Shown: one piece after another, positions 1-8,391 of the stretch
Position numbering within the stretch: the stretch's first letter is position 1
How the letters are laid out: each line of letters begins with the position of its first letter
NCBI GenBank assembly: GCA_028278665.1
Contig: JAQAJI010000034.1
Span: 1 to 35,438 of the forward strand
DNA length: 35,438 nucleotides
Reading direction: 5' to 3'
DNA from: Candidatus Rariloculus versatilis
Lineage (GTDB): Bacteria > Pseudomonadota > Gammaproteobacteria > Steroidobacterales > Rariloculaceae
Translations under genes and position numbers: made by a program
The notes under the pieces: generated by a model
Database searches by the model: none
Seen by the model: the letters and a program-made list of their open reading frames with translations, nothing else
What the model was told of the DNA's origin: nothing

Positions 1-243
1 CATTGCGAAGATCACGAACGTCGGAGTCGGCTCGTTGGTCTCCTTCTCCTCTTGGGTGATGTTGCGGCGGTCGAGGATCACGATGTGATCGTGGGAGTCG
101 ACGCAGACGCCGCCGACCTGCCCGTTGATCCAGCGCTCCGGAAGCGGCTTCGGCCAGGTGGGATCGACAACGTAATGCGGCTGAGCCTGCACCGAAAGGC
201 TCCCCATGCCCAGGAGAATTACGAGAATCGTTCGGACAGCCAT
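1..243 (-). CDS. Secreted NHL-repeat protein, N-terminal part (runs off the window)
   Basis: Reading leftwards from an ATG at 243, 81 codons run without a stop to the window edge, so the 3' end is missing. The protein starts with a signal peptide: a short basic n-region (MAVR), a hydrophobic stretch and a cleavage site after VQA at about residue 20. The mature start, VDPTWPKPLPERW followed by QVGGVCVDSHDHIVILDRR, is typical of the first blade of secreted six-bladed NHL propellers related to peptidyl-alpha-hydroxyglycine lyase. It lies 137 bp downstream of the PrpD-family gene on the same strand and may be the last cistron of the tct operon. The fold is fairly sure. No catalytic function can be assigned from this fragment. 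Confidence 0.8.
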   Translation of the reverse strand, partial: MAVRTILVILLGMGSLSVQAQPHYVVDPTWPKPLPERWINGQVGGVCVDSHDHIVILDRRNITQEEKETNEPTPTFVIFAM

Positions 244-380
244 GACTTGTTCCCCCCGCTTGAGACGCCCCGACCTGTTCGTACCTGCGATTCACTGTCG
301 CGTCGGCCAGATCGCCATTCTACGGGAGAAAAATCGTTCGACCGGCCGAACTATCGGACCGGTCCGGCCCGCGGGGCCTG

Positions 381-1826
381 CTATCGGAGCAAATCGGTCA
401 GTTCCCGCACGGACTTGAGCAGCTCCAGCCGCCGCACGAGCTCAACGATGCGCTCCGCCCGCCCCGTGTCAAAGCGCGCAAACTCCACGCAACCCATGAA
501 CTTGTCGGCGACCTCGTCGTAGCTCATCGGGTTCGCCGGGCTGCCCTTGCCGAAGTCGGCGCGGCCGGAGAACCTGCGGCCGTCCACGAGCTCGATGTCG
601 ATGATCGTCGTCATCTTGTGGTAGCCGGCGGCCTCGGCCTCCGGGTGCACGCCGAAATCGATCTTTTCGATCATCGCTTTCACGTCGCCGCGGTGGACGA
701 CCTCGTCGGTGAACTCGGGCAGGCCGCCGCGCCGCTCGAGCAGCAGGATCGCGATGCAGAATTCCATCGAGAACTTGGCCTGCAGCTCGTCGACGGGCCG
801 GTGATGGATCAGGGCGTTCGGCATGTTGTGGTTCGTGCCGACGGCGACGCGAGCCACGTCCTGCGGACGGATGTCGTGCTTGAGGATGAGGTCGAGCATC
901 GTCGTCATGCCGGGATGGGTCAGCGAGCCTGACGGATGCGGCTTGATCGAGATGCCGGGCTCGATGAAAGTCCAGGGTTTGCCGAGCTTGCCGCGGATCG
1001 CATCAAGTGCATAGCCGCCGCCGTGGGCCTGGAAGAAGCCGCGCGGCGACTCAAGAATCCGGTCGGTCGCGGTCCAGCCGGCGGTCGCAAAGTCGGCGGC
1101 GATGATGCCGGCTTCGGCCGCGCGCCCGGCATGAAACGGCTTTGTCATCGTGCCGAAGTTCTCGCGCAGCCCCGCCGCCTGGCTCGCGGCTATGCCGAGC
1201 GCGCGCACGGTCGTGTCGAGATCGAGCCCGTTGAGCTTCGCCGTGGCGGCGGCCGAGGCGAACGTTCCGCAGGTGGCCGTGGAGTGGAAGCCATGCTGGT
1301 AGTGCCTCGGCGAGATCGCCTCGGCGATCTTGCTTTCGACCTCGACGCCGAGGTGGTAGGCGAGCGTGAAATCGTGGCCTGCACTGTTGCGGCATTCGGC
1401 AATTGCGAGTGCCGCCGGCAGGCACGGCGCCGTCGGGTGAGTGAGCAGGCCGTAGACACGGTCTGCCTGCACGGCGAGCTGCGTGTCGTCGTAATCGTCG
1501 GCGTGAACGCCGATGCCGTTGGCGAACGCCGCGAAGCGTTCCGGTACGCGCTGTGCCGTGCCGATGACCGTCGCGTTCCCGGTCAGGTTCTGCTTGTCGA
1601 GATAGTCCTGGACGATCCGTCCGCTGCGTGCGACGGAGCCCGCGATCGCAAGGCCGATGCCGTCGAGAATCGACTTGCGGCCGATATCGATCAATTCGTC
1701 CGGCAGGTCGTCGCGCGCACTGTCGACGATGAACGAGGCGACCTCGCGGGTCAGTCCCTCGCCGTGTTCGGAATGGATGTCGGGCGTGAAATGGCGGATG
1801 CCGGCGCCGGCCGCGTTTTCTGACAT
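381..1826 (-). CDS. MmgE/PrpD family protein (2-methylcitrate dehydratase-like)
   Basis: This 481-residue protein has the all-helical N-terminal domain and smaller C-terminal domain of the MmgE/PrpD family, whose known members dehydrate 2-methylcitrate or isomerise or decarboxylate related tricarboxylates. Family signatures include ILDGIGLAIAGS near residue 54, GIGVHADDYDDT near 105, HGFHSTATCGTFASAAA near 178 and SIKPHPSGSLTHP near 295. The length is usual. The start at 1826 has a strong GGAGGT Shine-Dalgarno 10 nt upstream. No prpB, prpC or acnD lies nearby, so a housekeeping methylcitrate cycle is unlikely. It follows the TctCBA importer by 134 bp on the same strand, which suggests it acts on the imported polycarboxylate. 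The exact substrate is unknown. Confidence 0.88.
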   Translation of the reverse strand: MSENAAGAGIRHFTPDIHSEHGEGLTREVASFIVDSARDDLPDELIDIGRKSILDGIGLAIAGSVARSGRIVQDYLDKQNLTGNATVIGTAQRVPERFAAFANGIGVHADDYDDTQLAVQADRVYGLLTHPTAPCLPAALAIAECRNSAGHDFTLAYHLGVEVESKIAEAISPRHYQHGFHSTATCGTFASAAATAKLNGLDLDTTVRALGIAASQAAGLRENFGTMTKPFHAGRAAEAGIIAADFATAGWTATDRILESPRGFFQAHGGGYALDAIRGKLGKPWTFIEPGISIKPHPSGSLTHPGMTTMLDLILKHDIRPQDVARVAVGTNHNMPNALIHHRPVDELQAKFSMEFCIAILLLERRGGLPEFTDEVVHRGDVKAMIEKIDFGVHPEAEAAGYHKMTTIIDIELVDGRRFSGRADFGKGSPANPMSYDEVADKFMGCVEFARFDTGRAERIVELVRRLELLKSVRELTDLLR

Positions 1827-1960
1827 ATGGCTATGTACCTCCGTTGTGCGAGCTGAGTTTCGTGGGATCGATTGTGGTGCGTCCGTGGGGCTTGTATCTC
1901 ATCGCGTGCCGATCATCGCGAATCGCGGCCAGGGATGGCTCCGGCGGCAACTGTCGCGAT

Positions 1961-3448
1961 TCATCGCGCGCGCAACGCGCGCAGAAGTTGCATCGCCGGC
2001 GCGCCGGCGATTCCGCCGAGTGCGAGGATGAAGAAGACCAATGCGATCGGCCGGCCGAGGAAACCCGACCACTGCTGATCGAAGATGATCATCGACTGGG
2101 CGAGCGAGGTCTCCACGAGGCCGCCGAGCACGAGCCCCATGACGATGGGCGCCGCGGCGAAGCCGTAGCGCTTGAGCGCGAGGCCGAAGACGCCGGCCAC
2201 GATCATGACCCACACGTCGACCATCGACTGCTCAAGCCCGTAGGCGCCGACGAAGCAGAGCACCAGCACGCTCGGCCAGAGCAGCGCCGGCGGCACCAGA
2301 CTGAGCCGCGAGAAGACCTTCGCGCCGATCAGGCCGATGATGAGAAAGAGCGCGTTGGCAAAGAGCATCGCGAAGAAGATTCCGTAGAGCAGCGCCGGCT
2401 GTTCCTCGAAAAGGAAGGGCCCCGGTCTGAGCCCCTGCACCTGCAGCCCGCCGAGGATGACCGCGGCCGTCGCGCTGCCGGGAATGCCGAGCGCGAGCGT
2501 CGGCACCATGGCGCCGCCCGTGGCGGCGTTGTTGGCGGCTTCCGGTCCCGCGACGCCGTCAATCGCGCCCTTGCCGAAGTGTTCCGGGCGCTTCGACCAG
2601 CGTTTGGCCTCGTTGTAGCCGATCATCGCCGCCACCGTGCTGCCCTCGGCCGGCAATATGCCGATGAAGGTGCCGATGCCGCTCGAGCGCAGAATCGTTG
2701 CGAAGACGCCGCGGATGTCGGCCAGCGACGGCAGCTTGAGTGCGGCAAGCGTGACGACGCGGGTCTTGCGGCCGAGATGCTGCGCCTGCGTGAGCAGTTC
2801 CGTGACTGCGAAAAGGCCGATCAGTACCGGGATGAAGTGGATGCCGTCGAGCAGTTCCGGCACGCCGAAGGTGAACCGGTCGACGCCGGTCGTCAGATCG
2901 ATGCCGATCGTCGCGATCAGCAGCCCCAGGCACCCTCCGACGAGGTTCTTCAGCCGCGCCTCGCCGCTGATCGTCGCGAGCATCGACAGGCCGAGCACGG
3001 CGAGCGCGAAGTATTCCGGCGGTCCGAAGCTGTAGGCCACGCGGGCGAGCAGTGGCGCGGCAAAGAGCAGCACGAGCACGCTGATCGTGCCGCCCGTGAC
3101 CGACGCGATCGTTGCCGTGCCGAGCGCGCGGCCGGCCTCGCCCTTTTGCGCCATCGGGTAGCCGTCGAAGGCCGTGGCCGCGGCCGGCGGCGCGCCCGGC
3201 GCGTTGATCAGGATCGCCGTGATCGAGCCGCCAAAGGTGCCCGCGCAGTAGAGCGCCGCAAGAAAGGCGATGCTCGGTATCGGGTCGAGATAGAGCGAGA
3301 ACGGCAGCAGGAGCGCCACGGCCATCGACGACGAAAGGCCGGGCAGGGCGCCGACGACGACGCCGACGAGCGTGCCGACGACGATGAGCCCGATGACCGT
3401 CGGATCGGTGAATACGGCCGCCGCAAACTCCAGCCCGGGCAGTCCCAT
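1961..3448 (-). CDS. tctA: Tripartite tricarboxylate transporter large permease TctA
   Basis: This is the large, roughly 12-helix inner-membrane permease of a TTT importer, which moves carboxylates using an ion gradient and a periplasmic TctC receptor. Family motifs seen are GALPGLSSSMAVALLLPFS near residue 37, NAPGAPPAAATAFDGYPMA near 80 and PAEGSTVAAMIGYNEAKRW in the middle, followed by GPEAANNAATGGAMVPTLAL. The protein is 495 residues with the start chosen at 3448 (MGLPGLEF), 4 bp after the tctB stop. An in-frame ATG at 3475 would overlap tctB and add nine residues unlike the family. Neither start has a good Shine-Dalgarno, so translational coupling to tctB is likely. Confidence 0.93.
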   Translation of the reverse strand: MGLPGLEFAAAVFTDPTVIGLIVVGTLVGVVVGALPGLSSSMAVALLLPFSLYLDPIPSIAFLAALYCAGTFGGSITAILINAPGAPPAAATAFDGYPMAQKGEAGRALGTATIASVTGGTISVLVLLFAAPLLARVAYSFGPPEYFALAVLGLSMLATISGEARLKNLVGGCLGLLIATIGIDLTTGVDRFTFGVPELLDGIHFIPVLIGLFAVTELLTQAQHLGRKTRVVTLAALKLPSLADIRGVFATILRSSGIGTFIGILPAEGSTVAAMIGYNEAKRWSKRPEHFGKGAIDGVAGPEAANNAATGGAMVPTLALGIPGSATAAVILGGLQVQGLRPGPFLFEEQPALLYGIFFAMLFANALFLIIGLIGAKVFSRLSLVPPALLWPSVLVLCFVGAYGLEQSMVDVWVMIVAGVFGLALKRYGFAAAPIVMGLVLGGLVETSLAQSMIIFDQQWSGFLGRPIALVFFILALGGIAGAPAMQLLRALRAR

Positions 3449-3452
3449 CGGT

Positions 3453-3935
3453 TCAGCCGAAAAGCGTCGCCACAAGGCCGGTCGGAAACCGGACCTCGAG
3501 CGCGACGCTGAAGACGAGGTACACCGCGCCCGGCATGCCGAGCGCGAGCGGCACGACGAACCTGAGCCGCCGTTCGTTCCACAGCAGCGGCAGCCCGAGG
3601 CTTACGAAAAATACGGTGGCGAGCGTGCCGAGCAGCATGATCGCGAACGGCACGAGCACGACGAATCCGGCCGTGACGAACACGAGCGGCCGGAGCAGGC
3701 TCAATTGGAGGCGCGGCGCACGCAGTCCGCCGGCGACGAGCCCTATGCCGCCGGCCGCGATCAGACCGAGCACGAGCCGCGGGAAAAAGGTCGGCGGCAC
3801 GTTCTGCGACAGCATCGCCGGGACTTCGCGGAATCCCGTGGTCAGCCAGAACCCGACCGCGCTCAGCAGCACAAGGACGATGCCGGCGATCACGTCCGGA
3901 TGAGGTCCGCGCCCGTTGTCGTTCCCGCGGGTCAT
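3453..3935 (-). CDS. tctB: Tripartite tricarboxylate transporter small permease TctB
   Basis: This 160-residue protein has four predicted membrane helices (PDVIAGIVLVLLSAVGFW, RLVLGLIAAGGIGLVAGG, a long segment around FVTAGFVVLVPFAIMLLG, and a C-terminal one), as in the TctB/DUF1468 family. TctB forms the membrane complex with TctA. The signature FPRLVLGLI around residue 50 is visible. The start was set at 3935 (MTRGNDNG). A longer reading to 3980 would be encoded by the end of an inverted-repeat element and is unlikely to be native. The gene sits between tctC and tctA, 159 bp after tctC, with repeat copy A filling that gap, so the element lies inside the transporter operon. Confidence 0.9.
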   Translation of the reverse strand: MTRGNDNGRGPHPDVIAGIVLVLLSAVGFWLTTGFREVPAMLSQNVPPTFFPRLVLGLIAAGGIGLVAGGLRAPRLQLSLLRPLVFVTAGFVVLVPFAIMLLGTLATVFFVSLGLPLLWNERRLRFVVPLALGMPGAVYLVFSVALEVRFPTGLVATLFG

Positions 3936-3951
3936 CGATGCAAGCGTCCGG

Positions 3952-4109
3952 GAGCCTGCGCTACAGAAATTCGCGTACACGAAAGTCCGCTATATCTGTC
4001 CCTTTGATTGATGGATTGACAAGAATTATGGGCCATCTTTGATGAATTCAATCAATGAATGGAGATCAAGTAGCGGAATCGCAACAGCGAGTTGCTACGG
4101 CGCAGGCTC
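3952..4109. repeat. Nested inverted-repeat element, copy A
   Basis: The ends are inverted: GAGCCTGCGCTAC at 3952-3964 against CTACGGCGCAGGCTC at 4095-4109, matching apart from a 2-base gap. Inside is a core (about 3990-4058) shared with copies B (11824-11989) and C (14142-14295). It holds GTCCCTTTGATTGAT at 3998-4012 and GATGAATTCAATCAATGA at 4041-4058, so TTGATTGA and TCAATCAA form an inner inverted pair. No reading frame of note lies within. The right end overlaps the last codons and stop of tctC, and the rest fills the tctC-tctB gap. It could be a MITE, a REP-like element or a transcribed hairpin. Confidence 0.8.
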
Positions 4110-5093
4110 GGGGGGCTGAATGATGCCGAGGTCGATCATGGCCTGACGTGCGTCGCCGTAGAGTTGCTCGAGCTGGGCGCCCCACGCTTCGCGGCCCGCG
4201 ACCGCCGAACGGTTCAGACCCGCGCCGTCGAGATAGGCGAGATAGCTCGGATGGTTCATGCCCGCGAGCAGGCCCCGCTCGAGAATCTCGACGCGGTCCT
4301 CTGCGGTGCCGCTCAGCACCACGTAGCCGCGCACGGTCGAGAACGTGGCGTCATAGCCGAGTTCCACGGTCGTCGGCGTATCGGGCAGCACCTCGATCCG
4401 CTCGCCGGCCATGACCGCGAGTGCGCGGAACTCGCCGCGCTCGATCTGCTGCAGTGCCTCGGTAAGGTTCAGTGCCGCCGCGTCGATGCTGCCGCCCATG
4501 AGGTTCGTGACAATCTCGCCGCCGCCCGCGAACGGCACGACGCTGAGTTCGGTGCCTGCGACCTGCGCGAACACGGCGCCCGCAACGTGGTCGATACTGC
4601 CGACCTGAGTCGAGCCCCACTTGATCGGCCGGTCCCGGCCCAACGCGATGAGATCCTCGATGTCGTCGATCCCGCTGTCGCTCAGTACGGTGATCACGAG
4701 CGGATCGTCGGTCGCGCGCGCCACCGGGACCAGGTCGTCGATCGTCAGCGGACCTTGGCCGCGCGCGATGGCGAAGAGATGCGTCGGCGTTATGGCCAGC
4801 ACGGTATGGCCGTCGCGCGGCCGGTTCGCGACGTAGCTCATCGCGACGATCCCGCTGCCGCCGGTCCTCGGGATCACGGCGATATCCGTGCCGAGCGCCT
4901 CGCGGGCGCCGGTGAGGATCGTGCGTGCCGTGGTGTCGGTACCGCCGCCGGGCGACGCGTGGGTGACGATGTCGATCGGCCCGGACGGGAAGTCGTCCTG
5001 CGCGTGAACCGTGCCAACGAGAAAGGCGGCGAAAGTGAGCAGCCCGAATGCCGCAATGAATCGCCTGAGGGTCGAAATGCAGTGCCGCGTCAT
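4095..5093 (-). CDS. tctC: Tripartite tricarboxylate transporter substrate-binding protein TctC
   Basis: This is a Bug/TctC periplasmic receptor of 332 residues, the usual size. The chosen start at 5093 gives a classic signal peptide (MTRHCISTLRRF, then a hydrophobic core, cleavage after VHA near residue 31). The mature protein opens with DDFPSGPIDIVTHASPGGGTDTTAR, matching the family's first ligand-binding loop. An ATG at 5162 would only add a non-signal extension. It is first in the minus-strand tctCBA-prpD cluster. The last four codons (EPAP) and the TAG stop lie inside the right terminal repeat of element A, so the element may have replaced the original C-terminal end. The carried acid is unknown. 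Confidence 0.92.
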   Translation of the reverse strand: MTRHCISTLRRFIAAFGLLTFAAFLVGTVHAQDDFPSGPIDIVTHASPGGGTDTTARTILTGAREALGTDIAVIPRTGGSGIVAMSYVANRPRDGHTVLAITPTHLFAIARGQGPLTIDDLVPVARATDDPLVITVLSDSGIDDIEDLIALGRDRPIKWGSTQVGSIDHVAGAVFAQVAGTELSVVPFAGGGEIVTNLMGGSIDAAALNLTEALQQIERGEFRALAVMAGERIEVLPDTPTTVELGYDATFSTVRGYVVLSGTAEDRVEILERGLLAGMNHPSYLAYLDGAGLNRSAVAGREAWGAQLEQLYGDARQAMIDLGIIQPPEPAP

Positions 5094-5503
5094 CGTTTCG
5101 CGCTCAATCTCGCCACGCCGTCCCGGTGCGGCTCGGGTCGGCGGTGCGGCGCTCTGCGACATCGCCGGCCCGCTCCGCGCCGATGACGCTCGACCTCATG
5201 CCCGGCCTGCCGCAAACGCAAGGGGAGTCGCACTACCGGTTGCTTGAGACCCTCGCCCGCAGGGATGCGGGCGTGGAGCGTACATGGATGTATTCACAGC
5301 GTGTCTCAAGCGACCGGGTATCCAATTGTGTAGATAACGTCGATTCAGCGCAGCCTGTCAAGGTCAGGACCTTGCGCCGCAGGCACCCTGGGCATGACTT
5401 TTGCGACACGGCTCGCGAACGGGACCACCTCCCACCGAGACAGACACGTCCCGCGTCTGTTATTTTCCACGGCAGCGGCACCGTGCCGCGGGGGTTATCC
5501 GCA
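5094..5503. other. Divergent intergenic region between tctC and dctP
   Basis: About 410 bases separate the tctC start (minus) from the dctP start (plus), so the region must hold promoters for both transporter operons. The clearest structure is the nested palindrome at 5236-5317. Open frames extend into it from both genes (to 5162 on the minus strand and from 5126 on the plus strand), but they show no family similarity and no good ribosome site, and were left out. No convincing -35/-10 pair was found. A weak GGGGG lies 8 nt before the dctP ATG. Confidence 0.6.
5236..5317. repeat. 82-bp nested palindrome (REP-like)
   Basis: Outer arms CCGGTTGCTTGAGAC (5236-5250) and GTCTCAAGCGACCGG (5303-5317) are complementary at 14 of 15 positions. 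Inside are a perfect 8-bp hairpin, CGCCCGCA (5254-5261), loop GGGA, TGCGGGCG (5266-5273), and a small palindrome TACAT-GG-ATGTA (5281-5292). No T-run follows, so it is not a standard intrinsic terminator. The only copy found in this window is between two divergent operons. The layout, with a hairpin, a spacer and flanking arms, resembles dispersed REP/BIME-type repeats; that comparison is from memory and unchecked. Confidence 0.75.
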
Positions 5504-6502
5504 ATGAAGATCCGGCCGTATCTTGTCGCGTCCCTGGGCGCAATGCTGCTCGTCGCGAGCGGCTCTCTGGCTGCGCAGACGATTCTGAGAGCCTCGCACC
5601 AATGGCCAGGCGGCATCGACGACCTGCGCGACGAGTTCATTCAGATGATCGCCCGCGACATTGCGGCCGCGGACGTCGGGCTCGAGATACGCGTGTATCC
5701 GGGCGAGGCGCTCTTCAAGGCGCGCGATCAGTGGCCCGCGATGGTGCGCGGCCGCCTCGACATCACCGTCCTGCCGCTCGACTACATGAGCGGCCGGCAC
5801 CCGCAGTTCAGCGCGACGCTCATGCCCGGGCTCGTCAAGGACCACGACCACGCCCAGCGTCTCAACGACTCTCCCTTCATGGCCGAAATCAAGCGGATCA
5901 TGGACGAAGCCGGCGTGATCGTGCTCGCCGACGCCTGGGTCTCGGGGGGCTTCGCATCGTCGGAGAGCTGCGTCCTGGCGCCCGACGACATCGCGGGCCA
6001 GGTCACGCGCGCGGCGGGACCCGCCTTTGAGCGCATGCTCGCCGGCGCCGGCGCCTCGATCGCCTCGATGCCGAGTTCGGAAATCTATACGGCCATGCAG
6101 ACGGGCGTGCTCGACGCGGCGAACACGAGTTCGGCGAGCTTCATGTCGTTCCGGCTCCACGAGCAGGCCGTGTGCTACACGGGTCCCGGCGATTCGGCGC
6201 TGTGGTTCATGTACGAACCGATCCTGATGTCCAAGCGAAGCTGGGAACAGCTCGATGCCGCGCAGCAGGCGGCGCTCGGCACCGCGGCCGAACGCGCCGA
6301 GGCGTTCTTTGCGGCCGAGGTGCGCAAGCAGGACCTTCAGGCCGAGGAGATGTTCGAGTCCGAGGGCGTCGAGGTCGTGCACATGTCGCCCGAGCAGACC
6401 GCCGCCTGGCTCGAGATCGCCGAGCGCACCTCCTACAGCTTCTTCGCCGAGGAGGTCGAGGGCGGTCAGGCGCTGCTCGACAGCGCTCTCGCCGTCGACT
6501 GA
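5504..6502 (+). CDS. TRAP transporter substrate-binding protein (DctP family)
   Basis: This is the periplasmic receptor of a TRAP importer, 332 residues. MKIRPYLVASLG and the following hydrophobic stretch form a signal peptide cleaved after about residue 23 (SLAA). The mature part begins TILRASHQWPGGIDDLRDEF. Later segments typical of the family are DAGVIVLADAWVSGG-like text around residue 145, SMPSSEIYTAMQTGVLDAA around 190 and the C-terminal helix with YSFFAEEVEGGQ. Start ATG 5504 was chosen because the signal peptide begins there; the upstream open frame to 5126 looks like intergenic DNA. It is followed by dctQ and dctM. The ligand is likely a carboxylate but cannot be specified. Confidence 0.9.
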   Translation: MKIRPYLVASLGAMLLVASGSLAAQTILRASHQWPGGIDDLRDEFIQMIARDIAAADVGLEIRVYPGEALFKARDQWPAMVRGRLDITVLPLDYMSGRHPQFSATLMPGLVKDHDHAQRLNDSPFMAEIKRIMDEAGVIVLADAWVSGGFASSESCVLAPDDIAGQVTRAAGPAFERMLAGAGASIASMPSSEIYTAMQTGVLDAANTSSASFMSFRLHEQAVCYTGPGDSALWFMYEPILMSKRSWEQLDAAQQAALGTAAERAEAFFAAEVRKQDLQAEEMFESEGVEVVHMSPEQTAAWLEIAERTSYSFFAEEVEGGQALLDSALAVD

Positions 6503-6553
6503 ATGCGCGTCCCGCGTCGACCGCGACCGGCAACTTCGATCGTATCTCCTTAA

Positions 6554-7078
6554 ATGGAACTCGTAGTCCGCGCGGTCCGCCGCCTGTCCGGCTTGTTCGG
6601 ATTCGTGGCTGCCGTGTGTCTTGGCGCCGCCTGTATCGCTGTCTGCCACATGGTCTTCGTCCGCTACGTGCTCGGCGCATCGACCATCTGGCAGACGGAG
6701 TTCGTGCTCTACTCGGTCGTTGCGGCGACCCTGATCGGCAGCCCCTACGTGCTCGCGATGCGCGGCCACGTCAACGTCGACCTGGTAAGCCATTATCTTG
6801 GCCCGCGTGCAAGGAAAGTCCTTCAACTATTCGCGTCGACGCTCGGGATTGTCTTTTGCGTCGTCGTCGCCTGGAGCGGCTGGCGCTACTTCCACGAAGC
6901 CTGGACGGAAGGCTGGGTCACCGAATCGGTCTGGGCGCCGCCGCTTTCGATCATCCTGCTGCCGCTGCCGCTCGGGCTCGGGCTGCTCGTGTTGCAGTAC
7001 CTCGTCGACATCGCGTGTCTGATCACGGGGTACGAGCCGGACGACCTGCCTGACATGCCGCCGGAGCCGCCCGGATGA
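6554..7078 (+). CDS. TRAP transporter small permease (DctQ family)
   Basis: The 174-residue protein has four predicted transmembrane helices, the DctQ pattern. The conserved FVRYVLGASTIWQTEFVLY segment around residues 35-53, ahead of a glycine-rich helix and an RGHVNVDLV motif near 70, is diagnostic. DctQ joins the large permease to form the membrane part of a TRAP transporter that is driven by a Na+ gradient in characterised systems. The start ATG at 6554 lies 51 bp after dctP. Its stop overlaps the start of dctM (ATGA at 7075-7078), so the two permease subunits are probably translationally coupled. Confidence 0.92.
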   Translation: MELVVRAVRRLSGLFGFVAAVCLGAACIAVCHMVFVRYVLGASTIWQTEFVLYSVVAATLIGSPYVLAMRGHVNVDLVSHYLGPRARKVLQLFASTLGIVFCVVVAWSGWRYFHEAWTEGWVTESVWAPPLSIILLPLPLGLGLLVLQYLVDIACLITGYEPDDLPDMPPEPPG

Positions 7079-8391
7079 GTCCGCTCGAAATCGGTGCGCT
7101 GATCGGTATCGTCACGCTGCTCGTGCTTGCCTCGGGCGTGCCGATCGCGTTCGGGCTCGGTTTCGTGTCGCTCGCCTTCCTGCTGATCTTCGAAGGGCCC
7201 GGCGGGCTCGTCTTCGTCGGCGAACTTCTGTTCTCGTACCTCGCGGACTTCACGCTTGTCGCGATACCGATGTTCATCGTCATGGGTGCGGCGGTCGCGT
7301 CGTCGCCCGCGGGGGCGGATCTCTACACCGTGCTCGAACGCTGGCTCGGCCGCGTACCCGGCGGGCTCGTGATCTCGAACATCGGCGCCTGCACGATCTT
7401 CTCTGCGCTGAGCGGCTCCTCGCCCGCGACCTGTGCGGCCATCGGCAAGATGGGCATCCCCGAGATGCGCAAGCGCGGTTATCCGGCGGGACTCGCGTCC
7501 GGGGCCATCGCCGCCGGCGGCACGCTCGGAATCCTGATACCGCCGAGCGTGACGATGATCGTCTACGGCATCGCCACGGGCACGTCGATCGGGCGGCTGT
7601 TCCTGTCGGGACTTCTGCCCGGGCTGCTGCTGACCGCGCTCTTCATCGCCTGGGCGCTCTACTACTCGCGCGCTCGCGGCAGCGCAGGCTCGGCACTTGC
7701 GGGACGGCGCTACACCTGGGCGGAAAAGTTCGGACCCCTGCCGAGAGTGCTGCCGTTCTTCCTCATCGTCGCCGGCATCCTGTACGTGCTTTACGGCGGC
7801 ATCGCGACGCCATCGGAGGCGGCAGGAGTCGGCGCGATGCTCTGCCTGGCGTTCGTGGCGATCGTGTACCGGCAGTGGCAGCCGAAGCGCATCGGCCTGA
7901 TCTTTCGTTCGAGCATGCGCGAGAGCGTGATGATCATGATGATCATCGCGGCCTCCGGCCTCTTCGCCTTCACGCTGTCGTCGCTGTTCGTGACGCAGTC
8001 GGTCGCCGAGACGATCGCGGCGCTCGAGGTCAACCGCTGGGTGCTCATGGGCATCATCAACGTGTTCCTGCTGGTCGCCGGCTTCTTCCTGCCGCCCGTC
8101 GCGGTAATCCTCATGACGGCCCCGATCCTGCTGCCGATCGTCAACGGCGCGGGCTTCGATCCGTACTGGTTCGCCGTCATCATGACGGTCAATCTCGAGA
8201 TCGGCCTGATCACGCCGCCGGTCGGGCTCAATCTCTACGTGATCAACGGAATTGTGCCCGACGTGTCGCTGCAGACCGTGCTGCGAGGTGCGCTGCCCTT
8301 CGTGATCATGATGGTGATCGGCATCGTCCTGCTGAGCGTGTTTCCAGGGATCGTGACGTGGCTGCCGGATCTGCTGATGGGGTCGGCCTGA
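7075..8391 (+). CDS. TRAP transporter large permease (DctM family)
   Basis: This 438-residue, multi-helix protein is a normal-length DctM. Signatures include PIAFGLGFVSLAFLL near the start, FTLVAIPMFIVMGAAVASS near residue 60, SGSSPATCAAIGKMGIPEM near 113, GTLGILIPPSVTMIVYG near 150 and the late ITPPVGLNLYVINGI. DctM carries the substrate and ion pathway. It overlaps dctQ by four bases. After the stop come about 200 bp without a gene before the convergent oadB end, and no clear terminator hairpin with a T-run was found there. Confidence 0.94.
   Translation: MSPLEIGALIGIVTLLVLASGVPIAFGLGFVSLAFLLIFEGPGGLVFVGELLFSYLADFTLVAIPMFIVMGAAVASSPAGADLYTVLERWLGRVPGGLVISNIGACTIFSALSGSSPATCAAIGKMGIPEMRKRGYPAGLASGAIAAGGTLGILIPPSVTMIVYGIATGTSIGRLFLSGLLPGLLLTALFIAWALYYSRARGSAGSALAGRRYTWAEKFGPLPRVLPFFLIVAGILYVLYGGIATPSEAAGVGAMLCLAFVAIVYRQWQPKRIGLIFRSSMRESVMIMMIIAASGLFAFTLSSLFVTQSVAETIAALEVNRWVLMGIINVFLLVAGFFLPPVAVILMTAPILLPIVNGAGFDPYWFAVIMTVNLEIGLITPPVGLNLYVINGIVPDVSLQTVLRGALPFVIMMVIGIVLLSVFPGIVTWLPDLLMGSA

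Noticed and set aside
1844-3511. Long open frame (555 codons) on the plus strand opposite tctA
   Set aside because: Composition is highly charged (Arg/Asp/Glu/His-rich), with no family similarity. It is the antisense shadow of tctA in GC-rich DNA.
3952-4109. Element copies as integron attC sites
   Set aside because: No GTTRRRY core site or integrase, and the conserved part is the centre rather than the simple paired ends.
5254-5273. Hairpin as a rho-independent terminator
   Set aside because: No T-run on either strand and it lies between divergent gene starts, where a terminator is not expected.
5126-5503. Upstream extension of the first dctP frame
   Set aside because: It reads through the nested palindrome; the signal peptide begins at 5504.
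5495-6826. Minus-strand open frame opposite the first dctP
   Set aside because: His/Arg/Asp-rich shadow of a well-supported gene; no domain visible.
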